64,000 nt of DNA from Hyphomonadaceae bacterium (lineage in GTDB: Bacteria; Pseudomonadota; Alphaproteobacteria; Caulobacterales; Aquidulcibacteraceae), in NCBI GenBank assembly GCA_023384105.1, contig JAHDXR010000003.1, positions 286,621 to 350,620 on the forward strand, in the 5' to 3' direction. The translations under genes were made by a program, and so were the position numbers. The notes below the pieces were generated by a model. The model was not told the DNA's origin. It saw nothing but the letters and a program-made list of their open reading frames with translations, and made no database searches. Below are positions 35,514-44,353 of the stretch, piece by piece (position 1 is the stretch's first letter; each line of letters begins with the position of its first letter).

Positions 35514-35551
35514 GTGCGCGGCGTCGTGGTTCGACAAGCTCAGCATGACGC
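35514..35551 (+). repeat. 38-bp direct repeat, right copy (family A end)
   Basis: 37/38 identical to 33694-33731, differing only at C/G before TTCGACAAGC. Confidence 0.85.
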
Positions 35552-35590
35552 CGTGTCTCGCGGCGGCGCAGAGATCGCGTTGTCGAAGGC
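35530..35590. repeat. family A dispersed repeat, short form
   Basis: Aligns over its length with 21363-21429 but lacks 11 bp (CAGCCTGAGCT) near the right end. Confidence 0.75.
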
Positions 35591-35603
35591 GCGGGACGCG
35601 CGC

Positions 35604-35978
35604 TTAGGCTTCGTCCCGGAGCGCGCGCTGGGCCAGGGTTTCACGGTAAACGCGCAGGCGCTCGTCCTTGTCGCGGCCGAGATCGTAGAGCAGGTCCCAG
35701 GAATAGAGGCCGGTGTCGTGGCCGTCGTCGAAACTGATGCGCACGGCGTAGCGGCCGACCGGATCGGCGCGGACGACGTTGACGTTGGCCTTGCCGGTGA
35801 CGGGCGGCGGCGGATTGGGGCCGTGGCCCTTGTTCTCGGCCGAGGGGCTCTCGACGCGCAGCAGCTCGAACGGGATATCGAAATGCGCGCCATCGTCGAA
35901 GGCGATCGTCAGCTGCCTTGCGGCGCGGTCGAAGACGAGATCGGTGGGCCAGGGGCGGGTTGCTGCGGTGACGGTCAT
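35604..35978 (-). CDS. DUF971 family protein (GBBH-like N-terminal domain)
   Basis: 124 residues: WPTDLVFDRAARQLTIAFDDG, FDIPFELLRVESPSAE, VRADPVGRYAVRISFDDGHDTGLYSWDLLYDLG. This is the small domain also found at the N-terminus of gamma-butyrobetaine hydroxylase. Stand-alone bacterial copies have been linked to iron-sulfur protein neighbourhoods, but no catalytic function is established. Start set at MTVTAATRP; an upstream ATG at 36056 lies in repeat DNA. Confidence 0.9.
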   Translation of the reverse strand: MTVTAATRPWPTDLVFDRAARQLTIAFDDGAHFDIPFELLRVESPSAENKGHGPNPPPPVTGKANVNVVRADPVGRYAVRISFDDGHDTGLYSWDLLYDLGRDKDERLRVYRETLAQRALRDEA

Positions 35979-36029
35979 ACGAAGCTCTCTACATCGCAAA
36001 CGCCTCCCGGGCGCGCGCCCGCGCAAGCG

Positions 36030-36115
36030 GGCGAATATCCGGGACCCAGGGGCCAACAGCGGAACGCTTGCCCCTGGGTCGCGGGTCGGCGCGTGCTTTG
36101 CACGCTTGGCCGGGA
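36030..36115. repeat. family D palindromic repeat (GACCCAGGGGC arms)
   Basis: GACCCAGGGGC (36043-36053) is inverted as GCCCCTGGGTC (36070-36080); a second hairpin GCGTGC-TTT-GCACGC follows at 36091-36105. Lies between the Trm112 and DUF971 genes and could also act as a terminator. Confidence 0.7.
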
Positions 36116-36126
36116 AGCATGGAGAG

Positions 36127-36309
36127 TCATTCGTCGGCTCCGAGTTCGCGGGCTTCGTCGATCAGCATGATCGGCACGCCGTCGCGGACGGGGTAGGCGA
36201 GCCGCGCTCGCTCGCTGATCAGCTCCTGGCGCTCGCGGTCGTAGCGCAGCGGCGTGCGCGTCTGCGGACAGACCAGCACTTCGAGCAGTTTGGGATCGGG
36301 CTCGCTCAC
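36127..36309 (-). CDS. Trm112 family protein (UPF0434)
   Basis: 60 residues from a GTG start that overlaps the upstream stop (GTGA). [24 protein letters not shown] and [13 protein letters not shown] are the bacterial Trm112-like pattern. Eukaryotic Trm112 activates methyltransferases; bacterial partners are mostly unknown. Last gene of the operon with the Lon-domain protein and thioredoxin. Confidence 0.92.
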   Translation of the reverse strand: MSEPDPKLLEVLVCPQTRTPLRYDRERQELISERARLAYPVRDGVPIMLIDEARELGADE

Positions 36310-36962
36310 TGGATCGGCCTTTGCCGGTCGTCGGAGGCGGAGTCCCATTCCAGCAGCGCGATCAGCGCCCTGGCGCGTTCTTCCAGCGTCACGGCTTCGA
36401 GCAGGGCCTGCTTGGCGGCGGCGTCGAACGGGCAGACCTGGGCGGCGACATTGACGATGGTCTCCGTCGGCGCCTGCTCGACGGCGTCCCACTCGACCTG
36501 GAAGCCGTGCAGCGCGGCGTAGGTCTTGAGCGATGCGATCAGGCTGTCGCGATCGATCGAACGGCCGTGCGAAGAGGCGAAGTCGCTGGCGAATGCGTCG
36601 TAGCTCACCAGCGCCTGGCGATAGGGGGTGTCGACCTCGAGTTCCTGCTCCAGATCGAAACGGCACACGCCGGTGAGCGTGATCAGATAGCGCCCGTCCT
36701 CGGTTTCGCTGAACGCGGTGATGCGGCCGACCGCGCCGACGTCGCAAAGCTGCGGCGTCGCCTCGTCTTCTTCGCCGGTCGCCGGCTGGATCATGCCGAC
36801 CAGCCGCTCGCCGCCCAGCGCGTCGTCGACCATGTTGAGATAGCGCGGCTCGAACACATTGAGCGTAAGCACGCCGCGCGGCATCAGGATCGCGCCGGCC
36901 AGCGGGAACAGCGGGATCGCCTGCGGCAGATCGGATGGCTTGCGATAGCCGAATGCGCTCAT
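36306..36962 (-). CDS. LON peptidase substrate-binding (N-terminal) domain protein
   Basis: 218 residues consisting of the Lon N-domain only: [34 protein letters not shown], IGxxQP-like [28 protein letters not shown]. There is no ATPase or protease domain, which is usual for this stand-alone family. Start overlaps the thioredoxin stop (ATGA) and its own stop overlaps the Trm112 start, so the three are translationally coupled. Suggests a proteostasis role. Confidence 0.93.
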   Translation of the reverse strand: MSAFGYRKPSDLPQAIPLFPLAGAILMPRGVLTLNVFEPRYLNMVDDALGGERLVGMIQPATGEEDEATPQLCDVGAVGRITAFSETEDGRYLITLTGVCRFDLEQELEVDTPYRQALVSYDAFASDFASSHGRSIDRDSLIASLKTYAALHGFQVEWDAVEQAPTETIVNVAAQVCPFDAAAKQALLEAVTLEERARALIALLEWDSASDDRQRPIQ

Positions 36963-37858
36963 GAGAACAGAATCGCCGAGAGCCTGCGGCGCCCCTGCTT
37001 GGCGACATCCGACATCGGCCCCGCCGCCTCGAAAATCTTCAAGAGCTGCGTGCGCGCGGCGCCTTCGTTCCAGTCGCGGTCGGCGGCGATGATGTGGAGC
37101 AGATGCTCGCTCGCGTGCTGCAGGTCGCCGTGCGCGGACAGCGCTTCGGCGAGGTCGAAGCGGGCCTGGTGATTGTCGGGCTCGTTGGCGACTTTCATGG
37201 CCAGGGCGCCGGTGTCGCCGGCGGCTTCGGCGTTGGCGGCGAGCTCCAGCGCGGCGCGCACGCCGGCGATCTCGGGATCGTTGGCCTTCTCCGGCGGCGC
37301 CATGGCGAGAATCTCGCGCGCTTCGTCGGCGTCGCCGTTCTGCAGCGCGATGCGGGCCATGCCGGCGATGGCCTTGGCGTTGGCCGGATCGAGCTGCAGC
37401 ACCGCCATGAAACCTTGCGCGGCGCCGCCGACGTCGCCGAGCTTCAGACTCTCGGCCGCCTGCGCGAGCAGCGGCTCGACTTCCTGTTCCATGCTGGCGC
37501 CGCCGAGGCGGTCGACGAACAGCTTGATCTGGCTCTCCGGGATCACGCCCATGAAGCCGTCGACCGGGCGGCCCTGATCGAAGGCGTACACGGCCGGGAT
37601 CGAGCGCACGCCGAGCTGGCCGGCGACGCCGGGATTCTCGTCGATATTGATCTTCACCAGCTTCACCTTGCCGCCGGCGTCGCGCACCGCCTTTTCCAGC
37701 GGCGGGCCAAGCTGGCGGCAGGGGCCGCACCAGGGCGCCCAGAAGTCGACGATCACCGGCTGCTGGCGCGAGGCTTCGACGACGTCGGCCATGAAGCCTT
37801 GGTCGGAGCCTTCCTTCACGACATCGCTGGGGGCTGCGCCGCTGTCTAACAGGGTCAT
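36959..37858 (-). CDS. thioredoxin-TPR protein (CnoX/YbbN-like)
   Basis: 299 residues: an N-terminal thioredoxin domain with the full WCGPC motif ([16 protein letters not shown]) near residues 41-56 and cis-Pro in [10 protein letters not shown], followed by a helical TPR-like region ([19 protein letters not shown]...). Family members act as redox-linked holdases delivering substrates to GroEL. Unlike E. coli CnoX, which lacks one active-site Cys, both Cys are present, so disulfide exchange activity is expected. Confidence 0.9.
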   Translation of the reverse strand: MTLLDSGAAPSDVVKEGSDQGFMADVVEASRQQPVIVDFWAPWCGPCRQLGPPLEKAVRDAGGKVKLVKINIDENPGVAGQLGVRSIPAVYAFDQGRPVDGFMGVIPESQIKLFVDRLGGASMEQEVEPLLAQAAESLKLGDVGGAAQGFMAVLQLDPANAKAIAGMARIALQNGDADEAREILAMAPPEKANDPEIAGVRAALELAANAEAAGDTGALAMKVANEPDNHQARFDLAEALSAHGDLQHASEHLLHIIAADRDWNEGAARTQLLKIFEAAGPMSDVAKQGRRRLSAILFS

Positions 37859-37876
37859 GCGGAAATCCTCTGAAAC

Positions 37877-38428
37877 TCAGGAGTGAACATGGGCCGGGCT
37901 GGCGCCCGGTTCAATTCTCGCGGGTTGGCCCGCGGCGTCGAAACGGAGCCGGATCGGCTCGCGGCCCAGCGAGCGCATGAATTTCAGCATGCCGTCGGGG
38001 CCGATCGCGGTGGTGGCGTCATTGCGCAGCGGATGGAAATTGACCGGATCGTGCTCGAACAGGCCTTCGTCCAGCATCAGGGTGACGCGGCGTTCGGGGT
38101 CGTTGATCAGCGCGAACAGCGTGACCGAGCCCGGCTCGACGCCCAGATGCCGTTTCAGCAATTCGGCCGAGCCGAAGCTGAAGCGGCCGGCGCCGATCAG
38201 CTTGGAGACGGCGTTGAGGTCGATCCGGGTGTCGCCCAGCGCACACAGCAGAAACAGCGCGCCCTTTTTGTCTTTCAGGAACAGGTTCTTCGAATGTCCG
38301 CCCGGCATTCGGGCCTTGAGGTCGGCGCCTTCCTCGACGGTGAAGACGGGCCGATGGCGGGTGGTGCGGTGCGCGACGCCGATGGCGTCGAGATGGGCAT
38401 AGAGATCGGCCTCGGTTGCTGGCGGCAT
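37877..38428 (-). CDS. prolyl-tRNA editing protein (ProXp/YbaK domain)
   Basis: 183 residues of the YbaK/ProX deacylase family that hydrolyses mischarged Ala- or Cys-tRNA(Pro). Motifs: [49 protein letters not shown] and [12 protein letters not shown]. The GGHSKNLFL pattern is closest to the PrdX/ProXp-ala group. Begins the minus-strand operon; the thioredoxin gene starts 18 bp downstream. Confidence 0.92.
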   Translation of the reverse strand: MPPATEADLYAHLDAIGVAHRTTRHRPVFTVEEGADLKARMPGGHSKNLFLKDKKGALFLLCALGDTRIDLNAVSKLIGAGRFSFGSAELLKRHLGVEPGSVTLFALINDPERRVTLMLDEGLFEHDPVNFHPLRNDATTAIGPDGMLKFMRSLGREPIRLRFDAAGQPARIEPGASPAHVHS

Positions 38429-38475
38429 GGGCCTCCCCTTGGCGCATGGGGCGGCGAACGTCTAGGAGGGAGGGG

Positions 38476-39231
38476 ATGAAACTCACTTGTTATCAAGTCG
38501 ATCCGCAGCCGGCGGAGCTGGTCCCCGGCTCGCCCGACCGGGACTGGATGGACCGCTTCTCCGACCGCCACCCGTATCGCTGCCTGCCGCTGGTGGTGGC
38601 GAACACGACCGGCTGGGCGCTGCTGTCGCCGGTCAGCTTCACCGCGACCTGGAACGGCGGGCCGCGCATCGAGGATATCCGGCTCGATCCCGACGGCGAT
38701 ACGCCCGTGGGGCTGCTGAAGCGCTGGGCGGTGTCGCATTTTTCCGGCGGCGTGCTGACGTTTCACACCGGCTATCTGTTCCGCACCGAGCCGGGCTGGG
38801 ACGTCTGGGTCGGCGGGCCGCCCAATCACGTGAAGGACGGCATCCAGCCGCTCGTCGGCGTCGTCGAGACCTTCTGGCTTCCCTTCCCGTTCACGATGAA
38901 CTGGCGTTTCACCCGGCCGGGCATGGTGAAGTTCGAGAAAGGCGAGCCGTTCTGCTTCGTCATGCCGATCCCGCACGAAGAGTACGAAGCGACGCAGCCG
39001 ATCATCAAATCGATCCACGACGATCCGGAGCTGAAGCGCCAGTACGAAGCGTGGGGCGAGAGCCGCACCAAGTTCCTCGATCGTTTGGGCGAGCGCGACG
39101 ACGAAGCGGTGAAGAACGGCTGGCAGCGCGACTATTTCCGCGGCCGCACCCCCGAAGGCCACATCGCGCCCGACAGCCATATCAACCGCCGCCGCCTCAA
39201 AACCCCGCGCAAGGCCGAGCCGGGAGAGTAG
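38476..39231 (+). CDS. DUF6065 family protein
   Basis: 251 residues from the ATG giving MKLTCYQVDPQPAELVPGSPDRDWMD. The blocks RCLPLVVANTTGWALLSPVSFTATWNGG, SHFSGGVLTFHTGYLFRTEPGWD, FPFTMNWRFTRPG and EPFCFVMPIPHEEYE match DUF6065. No enzyme motif is obvious; the protein lacks signal or membrane segments. Divergent from the prolyl-tRNA editing gene with 47 bp between starts. Confidence 0.82.
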   Translation: MKLTCYQVDPQPAELVPGSPDRDWMDRFSDRHPYRCLPLVVANTTGWALLSPVSFTATWNGGPRIEDIRLDPDGDTPVGLLKRWAVSHFSGGVLTFHTGYLFRTEPGWDVWVGGPPNHVKDGIQPLVGVVETFWLPFPFTMNWRFTRPGMVKFEKGEPFCFVMPIPHEEYEATQPIIKSIHDDPELKRQYEAWGESRTKFLDRLGERDDEAVKNGWQRDYFRGRTPEGHIAPDSHINRRRLKTPRKAEPGE

Positions 39232-39270
39232 GCGCCGCCCGACAATCCGCAAACGAACACCCGAAATTTT

Positions 39271-39300
39271 TCGCAAGTATATATTGCGAATGATTTGCAG
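39271..39300 (+). promoter_or_regulatory. promoter with Fur-like operator before the siderophore receptor
   Basis: TCGCAA (39271-39276) and TTGCGA (39284-39289) form a perfect inverted repeat, and TTGCGAATGATTTGCA (39284-39299) is a second near-palindrome of the alphaproteobacterial iron-box type. A -10-like TATATT at 39280-39285 overlaps both, as expected for repression. Confidence 0.6.
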
Positions 39301-39344
39301 GAGCGATATGAGCCGCTCAGCCAAGGGTGTTTGAGGGGATTCTC

Positions 39345-41696
39345 ATGAGAAACGGGGAAGCGGGCGGCTCGGGCCGCCTTCTCGGCGTGCTGTTGTCGAC
39401 GGCGGCCGCAGCCGCGGCGTTCGGCGCGCCCAACGCGCTGGCGCAAGAGGAAGGCGAACAGCAGGAGCGCATCACCGTTATCGGCGTGCGCGAAACCGAG
39501 GCCCAGTCGCCGAAAGTGACGGCGCCGATCGTCGATATGCCGCTCACCGTTTCGGTGATTTCCTCCGAGGTGTTCCAGGAGCAGGGCGCGCGCACGCTCA
39601 CGGACGTGCTCGGCAACACGCCGGGCATCACGTTCAACGCCGGTGAAAACGGCTTCGCCACCGGGCTCGGCAATTTCAGCCTTCGCGGCTTCGACACGTC
39701 GGCCAACATCTTCGTCGACGGCGCCCGCGATTCCGGCGCGTACAATCGCGAGACCTTCAATGTCGAGCGCGTCGAAGTCGTGAAAGGACCGGCCGGCGAC
39801 AACGGCCGCGGCGGCGCCGGCGGCTATGTCAACATCGTCACCAAGACGCCGCACGAAAGCGCCGACTACGAGCTGACCGCGAGCTACGGCTTCGACGACA
39901 CCGAGTCCGAAGCGCGCTCGCGCACGACGCTGGATCTGAACCAGCCGCTGTCGCCGAACGCCTCGGCGCGGCTCAACGTGCTGTACGAAGACGGCGGCGT
40001 CGCCGGCCGCGACGTCGCCAGCCGGCGCACGTTCGGCTTCGCGCCGTCGTTCGGGATCAATATCGGCGACGACACCCGCTTCGAGCTGGCGCTGCAGTAT
40101 ATCGAGCAGGACGACATTCCCGACTGGGGCGTGCCGGTCGCGCTGGTGGAGGGCATGATCAACTACGATCCGACATTGTCGTCGGGCGTGAGCCACGAGT
40201 CGCTGCGCGACGTGTTCTACGGCCTGTCGAGCGATTTCGACCGTGTCGAGTCGAGCGTCGGCCTGCTGCGGCTCGAGCGTGAGCTGGCGTCGAATCTGCG
40301 ATTCACCAGCCAGGTGCGCCTGTCGCGCACCGACCGTGAAGCCGCCTACACGCTGCCGTCGGGCTATGCGGCGGCGACCGATCTGGTGACGACGCAGCGC
40401 CAGGCTTATGCGCGGCGGAACGAGTCGGTTTCCTGGCTCAACAATTTCGGCGCCACGTTCGACACCGGCGGCTTGCGCCACCGCGCCGCGTTCGGCGTCG
40501 AGTATTCGCGCGAGGAGGCGGCTGCGCGCGCGTTCGCCACCGAGACCAATCCGGGCGGCGCCGCACAGCCGATCCACGCCCCGAATCCCAACCGGGCCGG
40601 CCCGTTCACCGCAGGCCCGACCGAGCGGAGCGAGGTGCGCGTCAACACGCTGGCGGCTTATCTTTACGATACGATCGAGTTCTCGCCGCAATGGGAGCTT
40701 ACCGGCGGGCTGCGCGTCGAAAGCTATGACGTCGAGATCGACAGCCGCACCGTCGCCGGCGCGCCGACCGGCGCCGACGGATTGGATGTCTCGGAAACCA
40801 CGGTCGCCGGCCGGCTTGGCCTCGTCTACCATCCGAGCGCGCATTCGAGCCTCTACGCCGCGATCGGCGTCGCGCCGCAGCCGCCGGCTTCGTTCCTCTC
40901 CAACTCGGACATCTCGCGCGGCGGCGACAACGCCTTTCCAGGCTTCAGCGCGGGCATGAACAGCGCCGGCGCCGACGCGCAGCAATCGGTGAACTACGAG
41001 ATCGGCGGCAAGTGGGAGCTGTTCAACCAGCGCCTGCTCGCCACCGCCGCGCTGTTCCGCACCGAGCGCCAGAACGTCGCCATCACCGGCCGCACCGGCT
41101 TGACGACAGCCGATCCGATCGCGCTGCAGGGCTATGGCGAGCACATCGTCCAGGGCCTCGAACTGGGACTCAGCGGCGAGATCACCGCGCGCTGGCGGGT
41201 GTTCGCCGGCGCGCTCTTCATGGAGAGCGAGCGCGACCACAGCGCCGAACTCGATCTCTATCGCTGCCGCGCGCAGCCGGGCGATTACGGTCTGCCCAAC
41301 AGCAATGCCGGCGTCGCCGCCTGCGACGCGGCGCTGCACGGCGCGCGCGGCGACGCGCTGGCGTTCGCGCCCGAGGTTTCTGCCAGTCTCTGGACCACGT
41401 ACGAACTCCCGTTCGGCCTGACCGTCGGCGGCGGCGTGCGTTATGTGGGCGAGTCCTATGTCGGCCGTCCGGACGACGCCGAGCGCATCATCCCGAACAA
41501 TCCGGCCAACATGCTGCCGGAATACTGGGTCGCCAACGCCATGCTCGCCTACGACCTCAGCGACAACGCCACGCTGCGCCTGAACATCGACAACATCACC
41601 GACGAGTTCTACGCGGTGTCGACCAACTGGTCGGCGCAGCGCGTGCTCTTGGGCCCGCCGCGCGCGTTTCTGGTGAGCCTGAACCTGCGGATGTGA
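39345..41696 (+). CDS. TonB-dependent siderophore receptor (Fiu-like)
   Basis: 783-residue outer-membrane barrel. Signal peptide ([19 protein letters not shown]), a TonB-box region near [13 protein letters not shown], the plug domain with [55 protein letters not shown] and [15 protein letters not shown], then the 22-strand barrel ending in FLVSLNLRM. The [11 protein letters not shown] plug matches catecholate receptors of the Fiu/PiuA type. GAGGGGA gives the ATG at 39345. The next gene is its usual partner, a PiuC-type dioxygenase. Confidence 0.94.
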   Translation: MRNGEAGGSGRLLGVLLSTAAAAAAFGAPNALAQEEGEQQERITVIGVRETEAQSPKVTAPIVDMPLTVSVISSEVFQEQGARTLTDVLGNTPGITFNAGENGFATGLGNFSLRGFDTSANIFVDGARDSGAYNRETFNVERVEVVKGPAGDNGRGGAGGYVNIVTKTPHESADYELTASYGFDDTESEARSRTTLDLNQPLSPNASARLNVLYEDGGVAGRDVASRRTFGFAPSFGINIGDDTRFELALQYIEQDDIPDWGVPVALVEGMINYDPTLSSGVSHESLRDVFYGLSSDFDRVESSVGLLRLERELASNLRFTSQVRLSRTDREAAYTLPSGYAAATDLVTTQRQAYARRNESVSWLNNFGATFDTGGLRHRAAFGVEYSREEAAARAFATETNPGGAAQPIHAPNPNRAGPFTAGPTERSEVRVNTLAAYLYDTIEFSPQWELTGGLRVESYDVEIDSRTVAGAPTGADGLDVSETTVAGRLGLVYHPSAHSSLYAAIGVAPQPPASFLSNSDISRGGDNAFPGFSAGMNSAGADAQQSVNYEIGGKWELFNQRLLATAALFRTERQNVAITGRTGLTTADPIALQGYGEHIVQGLELGLSGEITARWRVFAGALFMESERDHSAELDLYRCRAQPGDYGLPNSNAGVAACDAALHGARGDALAFAPEVSASLWTTYELPFGLTVGGGVRYVGESYVGRPDDAERIIPNNPANMLPEYWVANAMLAYDLSDNATLRLNIDNITDEFYAVSTNWSAQRVLLGPPRAFLVSLNLRM

Positions 41697-41703
41697 TAAG
41701 AGC

Positions 41704-41735
41704 AGGCGCCGCGCCGGGAGTCCGGCGCGGCGCCT
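41704..41735 (+). terminator. strong hairpin between receptor and dioxygenase genes
   Basis: Perfect 14-bp arms AGGCGCCGCGCCGG/CCGGCGCGGCGCCT around a GAGT tetraloop. No T tract follows, so it is more likely an mRNA-stability or attenuation element than a full terminator. Confidence 0.6.
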
Positions 41736-41751
41736 CCGCCACGGATCGCTC

Positions 41752-42429
41752 ATGCTTGTCGCCATTCCCGACGTTCTGACCCCCGAGCAGGTCGCGGCCG
41801 GGCGCGCGGCGCTGGAGGCGGCGGCCTGGGTCGACGGGCGCGTCACCGCCGGCCACCAGGGCGCGCACGTCAAGCGCAATCGGCAATTGCCGCAGGACAG
41901 CGCCGCCGGCCGCGAGGTCGGCGAACTGATCCTGCGCGCGCTGAGCGAGAATGCGCTCTTCATGTCGGCGGCGCTGCCGCTGCACGTGCTGGCGCCGACG
42001 TTTAACCGCTACGGCGTCGGCGAGACCTTCGGCAACCATGTCGACGGCGCCATGCGCTTCTTGCCCAACGGCCAGCGCATGCGCACCGATCTCTCCTGCA
42101 CGCTCTTCTTCAGCGACCCAGAGGACTATGACGGCGGCGAGCTGGTCATCGAGGACGTGTTCGGCCCCCGCAGCGTCAAGCTGCCGGCCGGCCACATGAT
42201 CCTCTATCCCTCGACCAGCGTGCACAGGGTCACGCCGGTGACGCGCGGCGAACGGATCGGTTCGTTCTTCTGGCTGCAGAGCATGATCCGCGACAACACC
42301 CGGCGCGCCCTGCTGTTCGACATGGACGTCGCCACCCAGCGGCTGGGCGCGGAAAACCCCACCCACGCTTCGGTGGTCCAGCTGACCGGCGTTTATCACA
42401 ATTTGCTCAGGCTCTGGGGCGAGGTTTAG
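41752..42429 (+). CDS. PKHD-type Fe(II)/2-oxoglutarate dioxygenase (PiuC/YbiX)
   Basis: 225 residues. Iron ligands in [11 protein letters not shown] (His about 95, Asp 97) and [13 protein letters not shown] (His about 158), with the 2-oxoglutarate Arg in the last. The pattern [26 protein letters not shown] and [13 protein letters not shown] KRNRQLPQD is typical. Usually next to catecholate receptors and iron-repressed; here 55 bp after the receptor, separated by a hairpin. Substrate unknown. Confidence 0.95.
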   Translation: MLVAIPDVLTPEQVAAGRAALEAAAWVDGRVTAGHQGAHVKRNRQLPQDSAAGREVGELILRALSENALFMSAALPLHVLAPTFNRYGVGETFGNHVDGAMRFLPNGQRMRTDLSCTLFFSDPEDYDGGELVIEDVFGPRSVKLPAGHMILYPSTSVHRVTPVTRGERIGSFFWLQSMIRDNTRRALLFDMDVATQRLGAENPTHASVVQLTGVYHNLLRLWGEV

Positions 42430-42520
42430 CCGCCGTCGCCGGGTTTCCCCCTTGCTTCCGCCCGCGCGCTCTGCGATATGAGCGCCCCTCAGCGGGCCCC
42501 GGCGGCCCGTCACCCAGGAT

Positions 42521-42595
42521 GCGGGCGTAGCTCAGGGGTAGAGCACAACCTTGCCAAGGTTGGGGTCGTGAGTTCGAATCTCATCGCCCGCTCCA
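42521..42595 (+). tRNA. tRNA-Gly (anticodon GCC)
   Basis: Acceptor stem GCGGGCG/CGCCCGC, D stem GCTC/GAGC, anticodon stem CAACC/GGTTG with loop TTGCCAA (GCC), T arm GTGAG-TTCGAAT-CTCAT, discriminator T and encoded CCA at 42593-42595. It stands at the junction between backbone and catabolic cluster. Confidence 0.97.
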
Positions 42596-42710
42596 ATTAA
42601 ATCAATTACTTAGAGCCGAGATTGAAAGCCAGCTGGGGTCTGGGGCTGCGGTGGGGGCTGCCCCTGTCGTTCTTCGGCAAAGCGCTATCGGCGTGCTGAA
42701 ACACACGTCG

Positions 42711-44198
42711 TTATGACGGCTTCGCCTCGAACGGGCGTCCTGTTTCGAGCCATGCGCGTCGTTCCGCTTTGAGAGCCGTGCGGCGGACCTTTCCGGCGTC
42801 GTCCCGCAGCGGCGTTTCACTCAATTCATAGGACGCCGGCCATTTGTACTTCGCCAGCCTGTCGGCGACATGCGCAGTGATCGAAGCAAGGTCGAGGGAT
42901 TGGCCTTCCCGCAGCTGAATGATGGCGTGAACGCGCTCGCCCAAATCTTCCGATGGCAGGCCGATGACGACCGAGGTCGACACCAGCGGATGCTCGTCCA
43001 GCACCGCTTCCACTTCAGCCGGATAGACATTGGCGCCGCCGCGGATGATCAGGTCTGAGCGACGATCCGCGAGGAACAGATAGCCATCTTCATCGATATG
43101 GCCGAGATCGCCGATTGAGTAACCACCCGATGCATCCGTTTTCGCCTCGGCCCCGATATATTCAAACTTGCCTCTGCCGGCGGCCGGAAAGTGGACTTCG
43201 CCGACCTCCCCGACGTCCGCTTCGCTTCCGTCTGGACGGAGGATGCGCAACATTCCAGCATTGACTTTGCCCACCGAGCCGGGCTTGGCGAGCCATTCCC
43301 GGCCGGTGATGGCTGTGCCGCCGCCGCCCTCGGTGCCGCCATAGGCTTCGAAAATTTTGTCGGGCCCCAGCCATTCGATCCAGGCGCGCTTCACCCATTG
43401 CGGGCAAGGCGCAGACATGTGCCAGACAACTTTCAGCGAGGACACGTCGTAAGATTCGCGGACGCGTTCCGGCAGCGCCCAAATGCGCTGCATCATGGTC
43501 GGCACGACCGCCATGAACTCAACTTTGTACCTCTCGATCAGCCGTAGGCATTCCTCGGCGTCGAAGCGTTTCATGCCGACGACATGCGACCCCGCCAACA
43601 TGCCGAAGCTTGTGAAGAGGAACGGCATGTTGTGGTAGAGCGGTCCCGGATTGAGCATGGCGCCGTCAGGCGGCAGGCCAACGCCAGCATAGGGCGGGGC
43701 GGCAGGATCAAGGAACGCCGGCATGTTGTCGACGATGATCTTCGGCCGCCCGCTGGAGCCGCCGCTCGCGACCGCCTTCCAGTGTTTCGCGCCGGCATCC
43801 TCCACAGGGGCGTCGCTAAATTCGTCCAAGGCGGCGCCGGGCGCGATCCAGGGCGTGTTATCGGCGACCGAAATATCGCCGATCACGGCCGCCGGCTGCG
43901 CAAGCGCGAGCATCTCGCTCGCCTCGCGGCCGGGGAGTTTGGATGGCAAAAGGCATGGCGTGGCGCCAGCTTTCCAGACGCCGACGACGGCTTCGTGGAA
44001 TTCGCTGCTGTTCGGCAGCACGATCGCGACCATGTCATTGTGCTTGACGCCCAGCGAGGCGAGCAGACGAGCCCGCTGGTTCGAGCGTCGGTCGAGTTCG
44101 CGCCAGGTTATCGAGGCGTCAGAGTAGGTGATGGCGGGTTCGGACCCCTTCCGCTGAGCGTGACTCTGAATAATCGACGAGAAGGACTGGAGGGGCAT
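42711..44198 (-). CDS. AMP-dependent acyl-CoA synthetase/ligase 1
   Basis: 495-residue adenylate-forming enzyme that would activate a carboxylic acid to its CoA thioester. Motifs: ATP loop VASGGSSGRPKIIV near residue 165, YGGTEGGG near 292, SIGDLGHIDEDGYLFLADRRSDLI near 375, and the catalytic Lys in DDAGKVRRTALKAE near the end. Closely related to ligase 2 at 51800-53302 (shared QWVKRAWIEWLGPDKI). Probably the last gene of the minus-strand run GMC dehydrogenase-SDR 1-ligase 1. Confidence 0.9.
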   Translation of the reverse strand: MPLQSFSSIIQSHAQRKGSEPAITYSDASITWRELDRRSNQRARLLASLGVKHNDMVAIVLPNSSEFHEAVVGVWKAGATPCLLPSKLPGREASEMLALAQPAAVIGDISVADNTPWIAPGAALDEFSDAPVEDAGAKHWKAVASGGSSGRPKIIVDNMPAFLDPAAPPYAGVGLPPDGAMLNPGPLYHNMPFLFTSFGMLAGSHVVGMKRFDAEECLRLIERYKVEFMAVVPTMMQRIWALPERVRESYDVSSLKVVWHMSAPCPQWVKRAWIEWLGPDKIFEAYGGTEGGGGTAITGREWLAKPGSVGKVNAGMLRILRPDGSEADVGEVGEVHFPAAGRGKFEYIGAEAKTDASGGYSIGDLGHIDEDGYLFLADRRSDLIIRGGANVYPAEVEAVLDEHPLVSTSVVIGLPSEDLGERVHAIIQLREGQSLDLASITAHVADRLAKYKWPASYELSETPLRDDAGKVRRTALKAERRAWLETGRPFEAKPS

Positions 44199-44353
44199 GT
44201 TTGCGTTCCGTTTCGGTGGCCGAAATCAGCGGGCTATTCGGAGACAGACATTGCGAAGGAGTTCAAGCTGCCTGTCATCAAACTAGGCTTTTCGAAAACC
44301 TCCAGCGGAGACTTCCTCGCTGCGCGGGGCGCCCTTAGCGGCGGCTATAATCC

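Noticed and set aside
35638..35651. GTTTCACGGTAAAC resembling parS
   Set aside because: Only 12/14 to the parS core, not palindromic itself, and lies in the coding end of the DUF971 gene 30 kb from parAB; most likely chance.
42596..42710. Possible integrase remnant after tRNA-Gly
   Set aside because: The 115 bp hold no recognisable integrase motif or tRNA-end duplicate; the island hypothesis rests on other evidence.
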